A stretch of DNA of 38,149 nt from an uncultured Bacteroidota bacterium (lineage in GTDB: Bacteria > Bacteroidota > Bacteroidia > Chitinophagales > Chitinophagaceae). The stretch spans positions 1-38,149 of the forward strand of contig CAMLGR010000028.1 in NCBI GenBank assembly GCA_946479615.1. Reading direction: 5' to 3'. The first letter of the stretch is position 1. The number at the start of each line of letters is the position of its first letter. Below the pieces are notes generated by a model that was given only the letters and a program-made list of their open reading frames with translations, made no database searches and was not told the DNA's origin. A program made the position numbers and the translations under genes. Of this stretch, positions 7,231 to 15,007 are shown piece after piece.

Positions 7231-8454
7231 ATGTCTGAACAGCATATAAAACTGCCGGAAGGCAGTATCGAGAAAACAACGACCACGTTAAACCTGGGTC
7301 CTACACACCCGGCTACACATGGCGTGTTTCAGAATATCCTGGAACTGGATGGCGAACGTATTGTTTCTGCCGATCAGACCGTAGGATACATTCACCGTGC
7401 ATTTGAAAAAATTGCCGAGCGCCGCCCGCTTTACCAGATCACCCCGTTGACGGACAGGCTGAACTATTGTTCATCCCCACTCAATAACATGGGCTGGCAT
7501 CTTACCTGCGAAAAATTATTGGGGGTTAAAACACCTAAGCGGGTCGATTATCTCCGCATCATTATCATGGAACTTGCCCGGATTTCGGATCACCTGATCT
7601 GTAATTCCATCGTGGGTGTAGATAGCGGTGCTTACACCGGTTTCCTCTATGTGATGCAGTACCGCGAACTGATCTATGAGATCTATGAAGAAGTATGCGG
7701 TTCACGCCTCACGACCAATATCGGCCGTATCGGTGGATTTGAAAGGAACTTCAACGATATCGCTTTTCAGAAACTGGAAAAGTTTTTGAAGGAATACCCG
7801 GTTGTACAAACCGAGTTCGAGAACTTATTTACCCGTAACCGCATCTTTATGGAGCGCACCATCGGTGCCGGCCCTATCAGTGCGGAACGTGCATTGAACT
7901 ATGGATTCACAGGTCCTAATCTCCGGGCTTCTGGTGTTGACTATGATGTGCGGGTACATTCTCCTTACAGCAGCTATGAAGATTTCCAGTTTGAAATACC
8001 GGTAGGTACTACCGGCGATTGTTATGACCGCTACCTGGTGCGTAACCAGGAGATCTGGCAGTCATTGAAGCTGATCAAAGACGCTTACCAGAAAGTACAG
8101 GAATTTAAAGGAGCCGAAGCGGAAATATATCATGCGGATGTTCCTGAATATTATTTACCGGACAAGAAAGATGTATATACAAAAATGGAAGCGCTGATCT
8201 GGCATTTCAAGATCATCATGGGTGAGATCGATATGCCGGCCGGTGAAGTTTATCATTCGGTGGAAGGAGCGAATGGAGAAGTAGGGTATTATTTGATCAG
8301 TGATGGAGGAAGAACGCCGTATCGTCTGCATTTCCGTCGTCCCTGCTTTATTTATTACCAGGCGTATGAAGAACTGACGAAAGGAGCGATGCTGAGTGAT
8401 GCGATCATTGTGATGAGTAGCCTGAACCTGATCGCGGGGGAGATGGACGCGTAA
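7231..8454 (+). CDS. nuoD: NADH-quinone oxidoreductase subunit D
   Basis: A 407-residue peripheral-arm subunit that forms the quinone site together with NuoB. It is related to the large subunit of NiFe hydrogenase but lacks the metal-binding cysteines. The hallmark near the N-terminus is NLGPTHPATHGVFQ (about residues 21-34), with the conserved His residues of the quinone pocket. Other family segments include VGYIHRAFEK, GSRLTTNIGRIGGFERN and the C-terminal SLNLIAGEMDA. The length fits the family. Confidence 0.97.
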   Translation: MSEQHIKLPEGSIEKTTTTLNLGPTHPATHGVFQNILELDGERIVSADQTVGYIHRAFEKIAERRPLYQITPLTDRLNYCSSPLNNMGWHLTCEKLLGVKTPKRVDYLRIIIMELARISDHLICNSIVGVDSGAYTGFLYVMQYRELIYEIYEEVCGSRLTTNIGRIGGFERNFNDIAFQKLEKFLKEYPVVQTEFENLFTRNRIFMERTIGAGPISAERALNYGFTGPNLRASGVDYDVRVHSPYSSYEDFQFEIPVGTTGDCYDRYLVRNQEIWQSLKLIKDAYQKVQEFKGAEAEIYHADVPEYYLPDKKDVYTKMEALIWHFKIIMGEIDMPAGEVYHSVEGANGEVGYYLISDGGRTPYRLHFRRPCFIYYQAYEELTKGAMLSDAIIVMSSLNLIAGEMDA

Positions 8455-8471
8455 AAAAATTAAAAATTTAA

Positions 8472-8544
8472 AATGTAAAATTCAAAATGTAAAAGTTAGT
8501 GTGCTGTCAATAGCGGGTTCCTTTTACATTTTATATTTTACATT
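8472..8544. repeat. 24-bp inverted repeat in the nuoD-nuoE spacer
   Basis: The arms at 8472-8495 and 8521-8544 pair over 24 bp with two mismatches in the middle and a 25-nt loop. Both are built from the word AAAATGTAAAA. It is AT-rich with no terminal T-run on the plus strand, so it looks like a processing or stability hairpin and not a terminator. Confidence 0.8.
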
Positions 8545-8562
8545 CTGCATTTTACATTTTAT

Positions 8563-9060
8563 ATGACCTTTTCAGAACAGAAACTAAAAGAAGTAGAACA
8601 GATCATCGCCCGCTATCCGCAGGGAAAGCAGAAGAGTGCCTTGTTGCCGGTACTGCATTTGGCGCAACAGGAATTTGGCGGCTGGCTGGATGTACCGGTA
8701 ATGGATTATGTCGCTTCTTTATTACAACTCGATCCTATCGAAGTGTATGAAGTCGCTACTTTCTACAGCATGTATAATATGAAACCTGTGGGCCGCTATA
8801 TGTTTGAAGTGTGCCAGACAGGACCCTGTATGCTCAATGGAAGTGATGAGATCGTTCATTATATATACGAGAAGCTGGGCATCAAACCGGGCGAAACAAC
8901 CAGCGATGGTTTATTTACCCTGAAAACAGTAGAATGCCTGGGTGCCTGTGGATATGCGCCGATGATGCAGATGGGAAAAACATACCGTGAACACCTGACC
9001 AAAGAAAAAGTAGATAGTATCATTGATGAATGCAGGCGCACGGCTGCTTCCAATAATTAA
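8563..9060 (+). CDS. nuoE: NADH-quinone oxidoreductase subunit E (24-kDa, 2Fe-2S)
   Basis: A 165-residue thioredoxin-fold subunit of the NADH dehydrogenase module, binding the 2Fe-2S cluster N1a. The four ligands are Cys84 and Cys89 (CQTGPC) and Cys125 and Cys129 (ECLGACG). An N-terminal helical domain holds LPVLHLAQQEFGG. The stop is only 6 bp from the next ATG, which belongs to an unrelated secreted protein and not to nuoF. Confidence 0.96.
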   Translation: MTFSEQKLKEVEQIIARYPQGKQKSALLPVLHLAQQEFGGWLDVPVMDYVASLLQLDPIEVYEVATFYSMYNMKPVGRYMFEVCQTGPCMLNGSDEIVHYIYEKLGIKPGETTSDGLFTLKTVECLGACGYAPMMQMGKTYREHLTKEKVDSIIDECRRTAASNN

Positions 9061-9066
9061 TGAATC

Positions 9067-9480
9067 ATGAAATACGTCCTGGTCATACTGTTATCATTTG
9101 TTGCTGCTGCTGCGCAAGCGCAGGATATTCAGCAGGTGATGACCACTATGAAGGAATTTCACCAGGCGATGATCAAAAAAAATACGGCGGTTCTTAAAAA
9201 AGGAACGGATGAGGCGTTGAGTTATGGCCACAGCAATGGATGGGTACAGAGCAAGGCTGATTTTATAAAAGATTTTGAAACAGGATTGATCAGTTATCAA
9301 TCGATAACCGAAGACAGTCTTTCGTTTTCAATCAATGATAACATGGCTAATGTCAGGTTTGCCTCGGATGTGAATGCGACATTGCGCGGTGCTACCATTA
9401 CGATCCATCTGAAAGTACTGGAAGTATGGGTGAGAAAGGGCAGCCGCTGGGTACTATTTGCCAGGCAGGCGGTGAAATAA
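9067..9480 (+). CDS. Secreted NTF2-like (DUF4440/SnoaL-type) protein inserted in the nuo operon
   Basis: A 137-residue protein with a signal peptide (MKYVLVILLSFVAAAAQA, then QD). The mature part resembles the NTF2/DUF4440 cone fold: an N-terminal helix (VMTTMKEFHQAMIKKNTAVLKKG), the segment YGHSNGWVQSKADFI, and a terminal strand LEVWVRKGSRWVLFARQAVK-type written here as VLEVWVRKG and WVLFARQA. Such proteins are small ligand-binding domains or enzymes; no catalytic residue can be assigned. It lies 6 bp after nuoE and 82 bp before nuoF, on the same strand, so it is almost certainly on the nuo transcript. It is not a known complex I subunit; a periplasmic role unrelated to respiration is equally possible. 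Confidence 0.75.
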   Translation: MKYVLVILLSFVAAAAQAQDIQQVMTTMKEFHQAMIKKNTAVLKKGTDEALSYGHSNGWVQSKADFIKDFETGLISYQSITEDSLSFSINDNMANVRFASDVNATLRGATITIHLKVLEVWVRKGSRWVLFARQAVK

Positions 9481-9486
9481 GAAGTA

Positions 9487-9555
9487 AAAATTAAAAAGTA
9501 AAAAGTCAAAAGGGTACGCCGATATTTTGAATTTTTACTTTTGACTTTTGATTTT
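9487..9555. repeat. Imperfect inverted repeat in the spacer before nuoF
   Basis: The left side is made of TAAAAAGTAAAAAGTCAAAA-type words (about 9487-9511) and the right arm (9524-9555) of their complements. Pairing is good but not perfect. The right-arm segment 9525-9551 is an exact 27-nt reverse complement of 10921-10947 on the other side of nuoF, so the arms of neighbouring spacers match each other better than the arms within this spacer. Confidence 0.7.
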
Positions 9556-9562
9556 AAATGAA

Positions 9563-10915
9563 ATGGGAAGAAAATTATTATTAGACAAGGCACATGTTGA
9601 GAACATCAGGCTTTATGATGTATATCGCCGGGAAGGCGGTTATCGTAGCGTGGAAAAAGCCCTGAAGACGATGGCGCCGGATGCTGTTACGGAAGAAGTA
9701 AAGAAAAGCGGTCTTCGCGGCCGTGGTGGTGCAGGTTTTCCTACCGGTATGAAATGGAGCTTTTTGGCCAAACCGGAAGGAGTGCCCCGTTATCTTGTCG
9801 TGAATGCGGATGAATCAGAACCCGGCACTTTCAAAGACAGGTACCTGATGGAATTTATCCCGCACCTGCTGATCGAAGGCATGATCGTTTCTTCCTTCGC
9901 ATTGGGCAGTAAAGTTTCCTATATCTATATCCGCGGCGAATATGCCTGGATCGTTGACATACTGGAGCAGGCGATTGCAGAAGCAAAGAACAATGGCTGG
10001 TTGGGAAAAAATATCCTGGGTACCGGTTTTGACTGCGAGATCTATGTACATCGTGGCGCCGGCGCTTATATCTGCGGAGAAGAAACAGCATTGATCGAAT
10101 CGCTGGAAGGAAAAAGAGGGAACCCGCGGATCAAACCTCCGTTTCCCGCGGTGAAAGGAGTATGGGATTGCCCGACAGTAGTGAACAATGTGGAGACCAT
10201 TGCAGCAGTTGTTCCGATCATCAATGAAGGTGGTGAGGAATATGCGAAGATCGGTGTAGGTAAATCGACCGGCACTAAACTTATCTCGGCCTGTGGCAAT
10301 ATCAACAAGCCCGGCGTTTTCGAGATCGACATGACGATTTCAGTAGAAGATTTTATTTATAGTGATGAATATTGCGGTGGTATCGCCAAAGGAAAAAAAC
10401 TAAAAGCCTGTATACCGGGCGGTTCTTCAGTGCCTATTCTTCCAGCGAATCTTTTATTAAAGACCGCCAAAGGCGATACGCGCATGATGAACTATGAAAG
10501 CCTGGCCGATGGAGGTTTTGCTACCGGTTCCATGATGGGATCGGGTGGTTTTATTGTATTGGATGAAGATCAGTGCGTGGTCAGGCATACCTATACGCTG
10601 GCGCGTTTCTATCGTCATGAGAGTTGCGGACAGTGTTCGCCTTGCAGGGAAGGAACGGGCTGGATGGAAAAGATACTATTGAGTATTGAAAAAGGAACGG
10701 GAAAAATGAGCGATATCGATCTGCTCTGGGATATACAACGAAAGATTGAAGGGAATACGATTTGTCCCCTGGGAGATGCAGCGGCCTGGCCGGTAGCAGC
10801 CGCGATCCGTCATTTCAGGGATGAATTTGAATGGCATGTGCTGAATCCGGTGGAGAGCCAGAGCAGGAATTATGGGTTGGCGCATTATGCGGATTCACTG
10901 ACGGTGACAGCTTGA
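9563..10915 (+). CDS. nuoF: NADH-quinone oxidoreductase subunit F (51-kDa, NADH/FMN site)
   Basis: This 450-residue subunit oxidises NADH with FMN and holds the 4Fe-4S cluster N3. The start is the ATG at 9563 (MGRKLLLDKAHVEN); an upstream TTG in frame at 9548 lies inside the repeat arm and is unlikely. The NADH/FMN-binding loop is GRGGAGFPTG (53-62), followed by NADESEPGTFKDRYLM. The N3 ligands are Cys355, Cys358 and Cys361 (ESCGQCSPCREG) and Cys401 (NTICPLGDAAAWP). All known functional residues are in place. Exact inverted copies of a 27-bp AT-rich word flank the gene. Confidence 0.97.
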   Translation: MGRKLLLDKAHVENIRLYDVYRREGGYRSVEKALKTMAPDAVTEEVKKSGLRGRGGAGFPTGMKWSFLAKPEGVPRYLVVNADESEPGTFKDRYLMEFIPHLLIEGMIVSSFALGSKVSYIYIRGEYAWIVDILEQAIAEAKNNGWLGKNILGTGFDCEIYVHRGAGAYICGEETALIESLEGKRGNPRIKPPFPAVKGVWDCPTVVNNVETIAAVVPIINEGGEEYAKIGVGKSTGTKLISACGNINKPGVFEIDMTISVEDFIYSDEYCGGIAKGKKLKACIPGGSSVPILPANLLLKTAKGDTRMMNYESLADGGFATGSMMGSGGFIVLDEDQCVVRHTYTLARFYRHESCGQCSPCREGTGWMEKILLSIEKGTGKMSDIDLLWDIQRKIEGNTICPLGDAAAWPVAAAIRHFRDEFEWHVLNPVESQSRNYGLAHYADSLTVTA

Positions 10916-10920
10916 TGAAG

Positions 10921-11382
10921 TCAAAAGTCAAAAGTAAAAATTCAAAAGGGGAGCAGTATGGAAGAAGGGGTAAGGGAGAGTTTTGAATTAAACGAGGACG
11001 CAAAGCCTTATAATATCAGGCACCGGTCCTATTACTTTTCGAAAGAGGTAATACTTTTTATAAAAAAATGCCGGTATGAAAGGATATATAGTTCTTTATT
11101 TGATCAATTGGTCAGAAGTGCAACTTCTATCGGTGCAAATCTCGTAGAAGGCAGAGCCGGTAGTTCAGCGAAAGACTGGAAGAATTTTTTAGTTATAGCT
11201 CTAAAGTTGGCAAATGAAACCAAATACTGGTTGTGTCTGATCAGGGACACTATGGAAATTGATAAAAAGAAAATAGAAGAGTTATTGAAAGAAGCAGAAC
11301 AACTCTCAAATATCATTGCCCGGATTATTATAAATGCCGAAAAAAATGAATGATATTTTGAATTTTTAATTTTGACTTTTGA
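10921..11382. repeat. Long hairpin whose loop is an S23-family gene
   Basis: The arm at 10921-10947 pairs with 11356-11382 at 26 of 27 positions. The loop of 408 bp holds one gene almost exactly: its ATG is 10 bp inside the left arm and its stop is 2 bp before the right arm. The left arm starts 5 bp after the nuoF stop and the right arm ends 9 bp before the nuoG ATG, so the element is the entire nuoF-nuoG spacer. The layout recalls rRNA intervening sequences, which are hairpins carrying S23-family genes. Confidence 0.85.
10958..11353 (+). CDS. Four-helix-bundle protein, 23S-rRNA-IVS (S23) family
   Basis: A 131-residue protein of the S23/23S_rRNA_IVP family (TIGR02436 type). The hallmark is QLVRSATSIGANLVEGRAGS followed by KDWKNFLVIALKLANETKYWL, given here in two pieces. 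The C-terminal helix is charged (KKKIEELLKEAEQLSNIIARI). Family members form homo-pentameric helical bundles, occur inside intervening sequences of 23S rRNA genes, and are related to Avd of diversity-generating retroelements. Their molecular job is not settled. There is no reverse transcriptase or variable repeat here, so a retroelement role is unlikely. It sits between nuoF and nuoG, enclosed by inverted-repeat arms. Confidence 0.88.
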   Translation: MEEGVRESFELNEDAKPYNIRHRSYYFSKEVILFIKKCRYERIYSSLFDQLVRSATSIGANLVEGRAGSSAKDWKNFLVIALKLANETKYWLCLIRDTMEIDKKKIEELLKEAEQLSNIIARIIINAEKNE

Positions 11383-11391
11383 TTTTATAAA

Positions 11392-12516
11392 ATGTCTGAA
11401 GAAAAGAAACAACTATTTAAAGTAACCATCGATAACATCACGATCGAGGTGGAGCCGGGAACAACGATTCTCATGGCTGCCCGTAAGATCGGTGGTGATG
11501 TCACGCCTCCTGCGATGTGCTTTTACAGCAAATTGCAGGGTAGTGGCGGTAAGTGCCGTACCTGCCTGGTAGAAGTATCCAAGGGTTCTGAAAAAGATCC
11601 GCGCCCGATGCCGAAACTGGTTGCCAGTTGCCGTACTACTGTTATGGATGGCATGGAAGTAAAGAATATTACCAGCGATAAAGTAACAGAAGCAAGAGCC
11701 GGTGTGGTCGAATTCTTATTGATCAATCACCCGCTCGATTGCCCGATCTGCGATCAGGCAGGCGAATGTCATTTACAGGACCTCGGATATGATCATGGTA
11801 AAGCCGGTACCCGCTACGAATTCAAACGGCGGACATTTGAAAAAGAAGATATCGGTCCCTATATACAATTGCACATGACAAGATGCATTCTTTGTTATCG
11901 TTGCACGTATGTAGCCGACCAGTTGACGAATAGCAGGGTGCATGGTATCCTGGATCGCGGGGATCATGCGGAAATATCGACCTATATCTCCAAAGCGATC
12001 GATAATGATTTCAGTGGTAATATGATCGATGTATGCCCGGTAGGGGCGTTAACGGATAAAACATTCCGGTTCAAGAACAGGGTATGGTTCACCAAGCCTG
12101 TAGATGCACACCGCGATTGTCCTACCTGTGCGGGTAAAGTCACTTTGTGGAACCGGGGTGATGAGGTGTTGCGGGTAACAGCACGGAAAGATGAATTTGG
12201 TGAAGTGCAGAGCTATGATGGTAAGCCAGGATGGATCTGTAATACGTGCAGGTTCGATAAAAAGAAACTGGAAGACTGGGTCATTGAAGGGCCAACCAAA
12301 GTGGCGCGTCATTCGGTGATCTCGGCCAATAAATATATCAATGCGAAGAGGCCGCAGGAAACCATTGCAGAAGTAATGGGTGGACGTGAACCGAAATTGC
12401 TGATGGATATTCATGCAATCAGTGATGTGAACAAGCCTTCGGTCGATCTGAGCCAGGTACCGGGGGCGCCGACGGGAGCGACATATGAAAAGAAGACTAT
12501 TGAAAATAAGAAATAA
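11392..12516 (+). CDS. nuoG: NADH-quinone oxidoreductase subunit G, short form
   Basis: At 374 residues this is far shorter than the roughly 900-residue enteric NuoG. It keeps the electron-transfer part: 2Fe-2S ligands Cys43, Cys55, Cys58, Cys80; the His-Cys3 4Fe-4S motif His113, Cys117, Cys120, Cys126 (HPLDCPICDQAGEC); 4Fe-4S ligands Cys165, Cys168, Cys171, Cys215; and two further CxxC pairs, Cys243/246 and Cys283/286, in the place of the molybdopterin Fe4S4 domain. The catalytically silent molybdopterin-oxidoreductase C-terminal domain is absent. The reading frame ends cleanly and nuoH follows, so this is not a frameshift. I believe short NuoG proteins are usual in Bacteroidota. Confidence 0.92.
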   Translation: MSEEKKQLFKVTIDNITIEVEPGTTILMAARKIGGDVTPPAMCFYSKLQGSGGKCRTCLVEVSKGSEKDPRPMPKLVASCRTTVMDGMEVKNITSDKVTEARAGVVEFLLINHPLDCPICDQAGECHLQDLGYDHGKAGTRYEFKRRTFEKEDIGPYIQLHMTRCILCYRCTYVADQLTNSRVHGILDRGDHAEISTYISKAIDNDFSGNMIDVCPVGALTDKTFRFKNRVWFTKPVDAHRDCPTCAGKVTLWNRGDEVLRVTARKDEFGEVQSYDGKPGWICNTCRFDKKKLEDWVIEGPTKVARHSVISANKYINAKRPQETIAEVMGGREPKLLMDIHAISDVNKPSVDLSQVPGAPTGATYEKKTIENKK

Positions 12517-12581
12517 GAAACAGGGAAATAAGGAATGAGAAAGTAAATACAATTAGTTGGTCATTTTCTATTTTCTTATTT
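12511..12581. repeat. Weak inverted repeat in the nuoG-nuoH spacer
   Basis: AAATAAGAAA (12511-12520, overlapping the nuoG stop) pairs with 12572-12581. Other A-rich words (GGAAATAAGGAATGAGAAAG) lie between and allow alternative registers. The stem is only 10 bp, but the position and word structure match the other nuo spacers. Confidence 0.45.
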
Positions 12582-12594
12582 ATAAAGACTGAAT

Positions 12595-13644
12595 ATGTTA
12601 TTACTGAGTATAGATTGGTTTTTCATCATTGGCAAATTGTTGCTCATCGGGGGTGTTATCACCTTATCGATGCTGGTAGCGATGTATGCTACGTATGGAG
12701 AAAGAAAAGTGGCTGCTTTTTTACAGGACAGGATCGGTCCTAACAGGGCAGGTCCGTTTGGTCTTTTGCAACCGCTTGCCGATGGAGGTAAACTTTTTTT
12801 CAAAGAAGAGATCATCCCGCTTTTATCATCGAGGTTTTTATTTATTCTCGGTCCTTGTCTCGCGATGATCACCGCTTTGCTGACCAGTGCCGTTATTCCC
12901 TGGGGACCTTCATTGACCGTCAGGGGACGGGAAGTGCCTTTACAGATCGCTGATATCAATATCGGGATATTGTATGTGTTTGGTGTGGTGAGTTTAGGTG
13001 TATATGGAATCATGATCGGCGGCTGGGCTTCCAACAATAAATTCTCTTTGCTGGCTGCAATACGTGGGGCTTCGCAAATGGTATCTTACGAGTTGCCGAT
13101 GGGACTGGCATTGATCGCGGTGCTGATGCTGGTAGGTGATCTGCGGATGAGCAGTATCCTGAATAATCAACTGGCGCATGGATGGCATATCATCTATCAG
13201 CCGATCGGTTTCCTTATCTTCTTTGTCTGTGCATTGGCGGAATGTAATCGTACACCATTTGACCTGGCAGAAGCGGAAAACGAACTGAACTTTGGATATC
13301 ACCAGGAATATTCATCGATGAAACTGGGCTTCTACCTTTTTGCTGAATACATCAATATGTTCATCAGCGGGGTGGTCATGTCTACTTTATACTTTGGCGG
13401 ATATGATATACCGTTTGTCAATGAAGCGGCCTGGGGTATTCCGGGCTGGTTATTATCATTGATCGGTTTCTCAGTGCTCATGATAAAGGCAACGATCTTC
13501 ATCTTTGTATTCATGTGGATCCGGTGGACGATTCCCCGTTTCCGTTATGATCAGTTGATGAGACTGGGGTGGAAGACATTGATACCGCTGGCGCTATTGA
13601 ATATGATATTGACAGCGGCAATAGTTTTGTGGTTAAAAAAATAG
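12595..13644 (+). CDS. nuoH: NADH-quinone oxidoreductase subunit H
   Basis: A 349-residue polytopic membrane subunit that joins the peripheral and membrane arms and lines the quinone channel. Conserved pieces include YGERKVAAFLQDRIGPNR (about 31-48), the loop CNRTPFDLAEAENELNFGYH with its conserved acidic cluster, and the C-terminal WTIPRFRYDQLMRLGWK. About eight hydrophobic helices can be seen. Length is typical. It follows nuoG by 78 bp and is followed by a 120-bp spacer with another inverted repeat and a possible internal promoter. Confidence 0.96.
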   Translation: MLLLSIDWFFIIGKLLLIGGVITLSMLVAMYATYGERKVAAFLQDRIGPNRAGPFGLLQPLADGGKLFFKEEIIPLLSSRFLFILGPCLAMITALLTSAVIPWGPSLTVRGREVPLQIADINIGILYVFGVVSLGVYGIMIGGWASNNKFSLLAAIRGASQMVSYELPMGLALIAVLMLVGDLRMSSILNNQLAHGWHIIYQPIGFLIFFVCALAECNRTPFDLAEAENELNFGYHQEYSSMKLGFYLFAEYINMFISGVVMSTLYFGGYDIPFVNEAAWGIPGWLLSLIGFSVLMIKATIFIFVFMWIRWTIPRFRYDQLMRLGWKTLIPLALLNMILTAAIVLWLKK

Positions 13645-13721
13645 AATTCAAAATTAAAAATTCGAAAAACTGTATTGTCTTTATGACTGTTTTTTTAATT
13701 TTTAATTTTGACCTTTGAATT
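13645..13721. repeat. Inverted repeat in the nuoH-nuoI spacer
   Basis: AAAATTAAAAATT at 13650-13662 pairs exactly with 13697-13709. The outer ends (AATTC at 13645 and GAATT ending at 13721) also pair after a small bulge. The words resemble the TAAAAATTCAAAA arms around nuoF. Confidence 0.65.
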
Positions 13722-13748
13722 AAGAAATAGTAACTGCCAATAGAAATA

Positions 13749-13756
13749 TATATTTG
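13749..13756 (+). promoter_or_regulatory. Candidate internal promoter -7 element before nuoI
   Basis: TATATTTG matches TAnnTTTG exactly, 8 bp before the nuoI ATG. No good -33 TTG is found at the expected distance. If active it would give a nearly leaderless nuoI-to-nuoN transcript. Confidence 0.4.
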
Positions 13757-13764
13757 CGAAAATT

Positions 13765-14310
13765 ATGCAACTAACACAGAGAGCAAAACAGGTTGATCGC
13801 CGTCCAATGACATGGCTGGAAAGGATCTACCTGTGGAATATTGGGAAGGGGATGCTCATTACATTAAGTCACTTCTTTAAAAGAAAAGCGACGATACAAT
13901 ATCCAGAGCAAAAAAGAACCTTCTCCAAAGTGTTCCGCGGTTTGCAGATACTGAACCGCGATGAAGAAGGACGTGAACGTTGCACAGCCTGCGGTCTTTG
14001 TGCCGTAGCCTGTCCTGCGGAAGCCATTACTATGGAAGCGGCGGAGCGTCAACCGGGAGAAGAACATTTATACAGGGAAGAAAAATATGCAGCCAAATAC
14101 GAGATCAATATGCTGCGTTGCATTTTCTGTGGCTATTGTGAAGAAGCCTGTCCGAAAGATGCGATCTATCTTTCGCAGACATTTGCGCCTTCTAACTACG
14201 GAAGACAGGGATTTATTTATAAAAAACAGGACTTATTAATTCCCAATCCCATCGAAGACCCGGAAGGTTATAAAAAGGCAGTGGGAGAAAGGGAAGCGGC
14301 AAAGAGTTAG
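13765..14310 (+). CDS. nuoI: NADH-quinone oxidoreductase subunit I (two 4Fe-4S)
   Basis: A 181-residue ferredoxin-like subunit carrying clusters N6a and N6b. Each motif is intact: Cys73, Cys76, Cys79, Cys83 (CTACGLCAVACP) and Cys119, Cys122, Cys125, Cys129 (CIFCGYCEEACP). An amphipathic N-terminal region (residues about 17-45) contacts the membrane arm in known structures. The C-terminal tail is Lys/Glu-rich. It is followed by a 95-bp spacer that has the word repetition of the other spacers (GTTTAAAAGTTTAAGG) but no matching second arm. Confidence 0.97.
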   Translation: MQLTQRAKQVDRRPMTWLERIYLWNIGKGMLITLSHFFKRKATIQYPEQKRTFSKVFRGLQILNRDEEGRERCTACGLCAVACPAEAITMEAAERQPGEEHLYREEKYAAKYEINMLRCIFCGYCEEACPKDAIYLSQTFAPSNYGRQGFIYKKQDLLIPNPIEDPEGYKKAVGEREAAKS

Positions 14311-14405
14311 TGGGGCAGGATCGTTTTAAGGTTTAATGGTTTAAAAGTTTAAGGGTTACTAGAAAGATTGTAAATCGAAACAGCTAAGGCTAACAGCATT
14401 ATTAC

Positions 14406-14906
14406 ATGAACATTACGCAAATACTATTCTGGTTGCTTTCTGTTATGGCGCTTTTTGGAGCAATGATGGTGATCACCAGCAAGAATCCCGTGTACAGTGT
14501 ATTGTGGCTTATCCTCACTTTCTTCGCTATTTCCGGACATTATATATTACTGAATGCACAATTCCTCGCGATTGTGAACATCATCGTATATGCAGGAGCC
14601 ATCATGGTATTATTCCTCTTTGTGATCATGCTCATGAACCTGAATAAAACAATGGAGCCGCAAAAGAACCGCTGGTTGAAATTTGCCGGCGCTATCGCGG
14701 GAGGAAGTTTATTGCTGGTGCTCATAGCAGCACTGCGCAATACAGAAGTAAAAGCCTTATCCGCCCAGGTCAACCAGGGTGATATCGGGCTGATCAAAAA
14801 CCTGGGAAAAGAACTTTTCACAACATACGTAGTGCCTTTTGAAATAAGCAGTATTTTATTTCTAAGCGCTATGGTAGGAGCTGTGGTGATTGGGAAGAAG
14901 GAGTGA
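14406..14906 (+). CDS. nuoJ: NADH-quinone oxidoreductase subunit J
   Basis: A 166-residue membrane subunit with about five hydrophobic helices. The conserved segment is NIIVYAGAIMVLFLFVIMLM, part of the third helix that contains the pi-bulge in known structures, followed by NLNKTM. The N-terminus (NITQILFWLLSVMALFGAMM) and the middle SKNPVYSVLWLILTFF are typical. The stop TGA overlaps the left arm of the next inverted repeat. Confidence 0.95.
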   Translation: MNITQILFWLLSVMALFGAMMVITSKNPVYSVLWLILTFFAISGHYILLNAQFLAIVNIIVYAGAIMVLFLFVIMLMNLNKTMEPQKNRWLKFAGAIAGGSLLLVLIAALRNTEVKALSAQVNQGDIGLIKNLGKELFTTYVVPFEISSILFLSAMVGAVVIGKKE

Positions 14907-14957
14907 TTTGGAAATGTGATGATTTGGAGATGTGATGATGACGCCCATTTCCAAATC
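14905..14957. repeat. 12-bp inverted repeat in the nuoJ-nuoK spacer
   Basis: GATTTGGAAATG at 14905-14916 pairs exactly with 14946-14957, and a further ATTTCCAAATT copy follows. The left part shares the 15-nt word AATGTGATGATTTGG with the nuoC-nuoD spacer. The arm begins inside the nuoJ stop codon. Confidence 0.75.
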
Positions 14958-15007
14958 AATTCATTTCCAAATTATCTCATTAACAAATTTCCAAATTGGA
15001 TTTATTT

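Noticed and set aside
10958..11353. Four-helix-bundle protein as Avd of a diversity-generating retroelement
   Set aside because: No reverse transcriptase, template repeat or variable repeat is present in the window.
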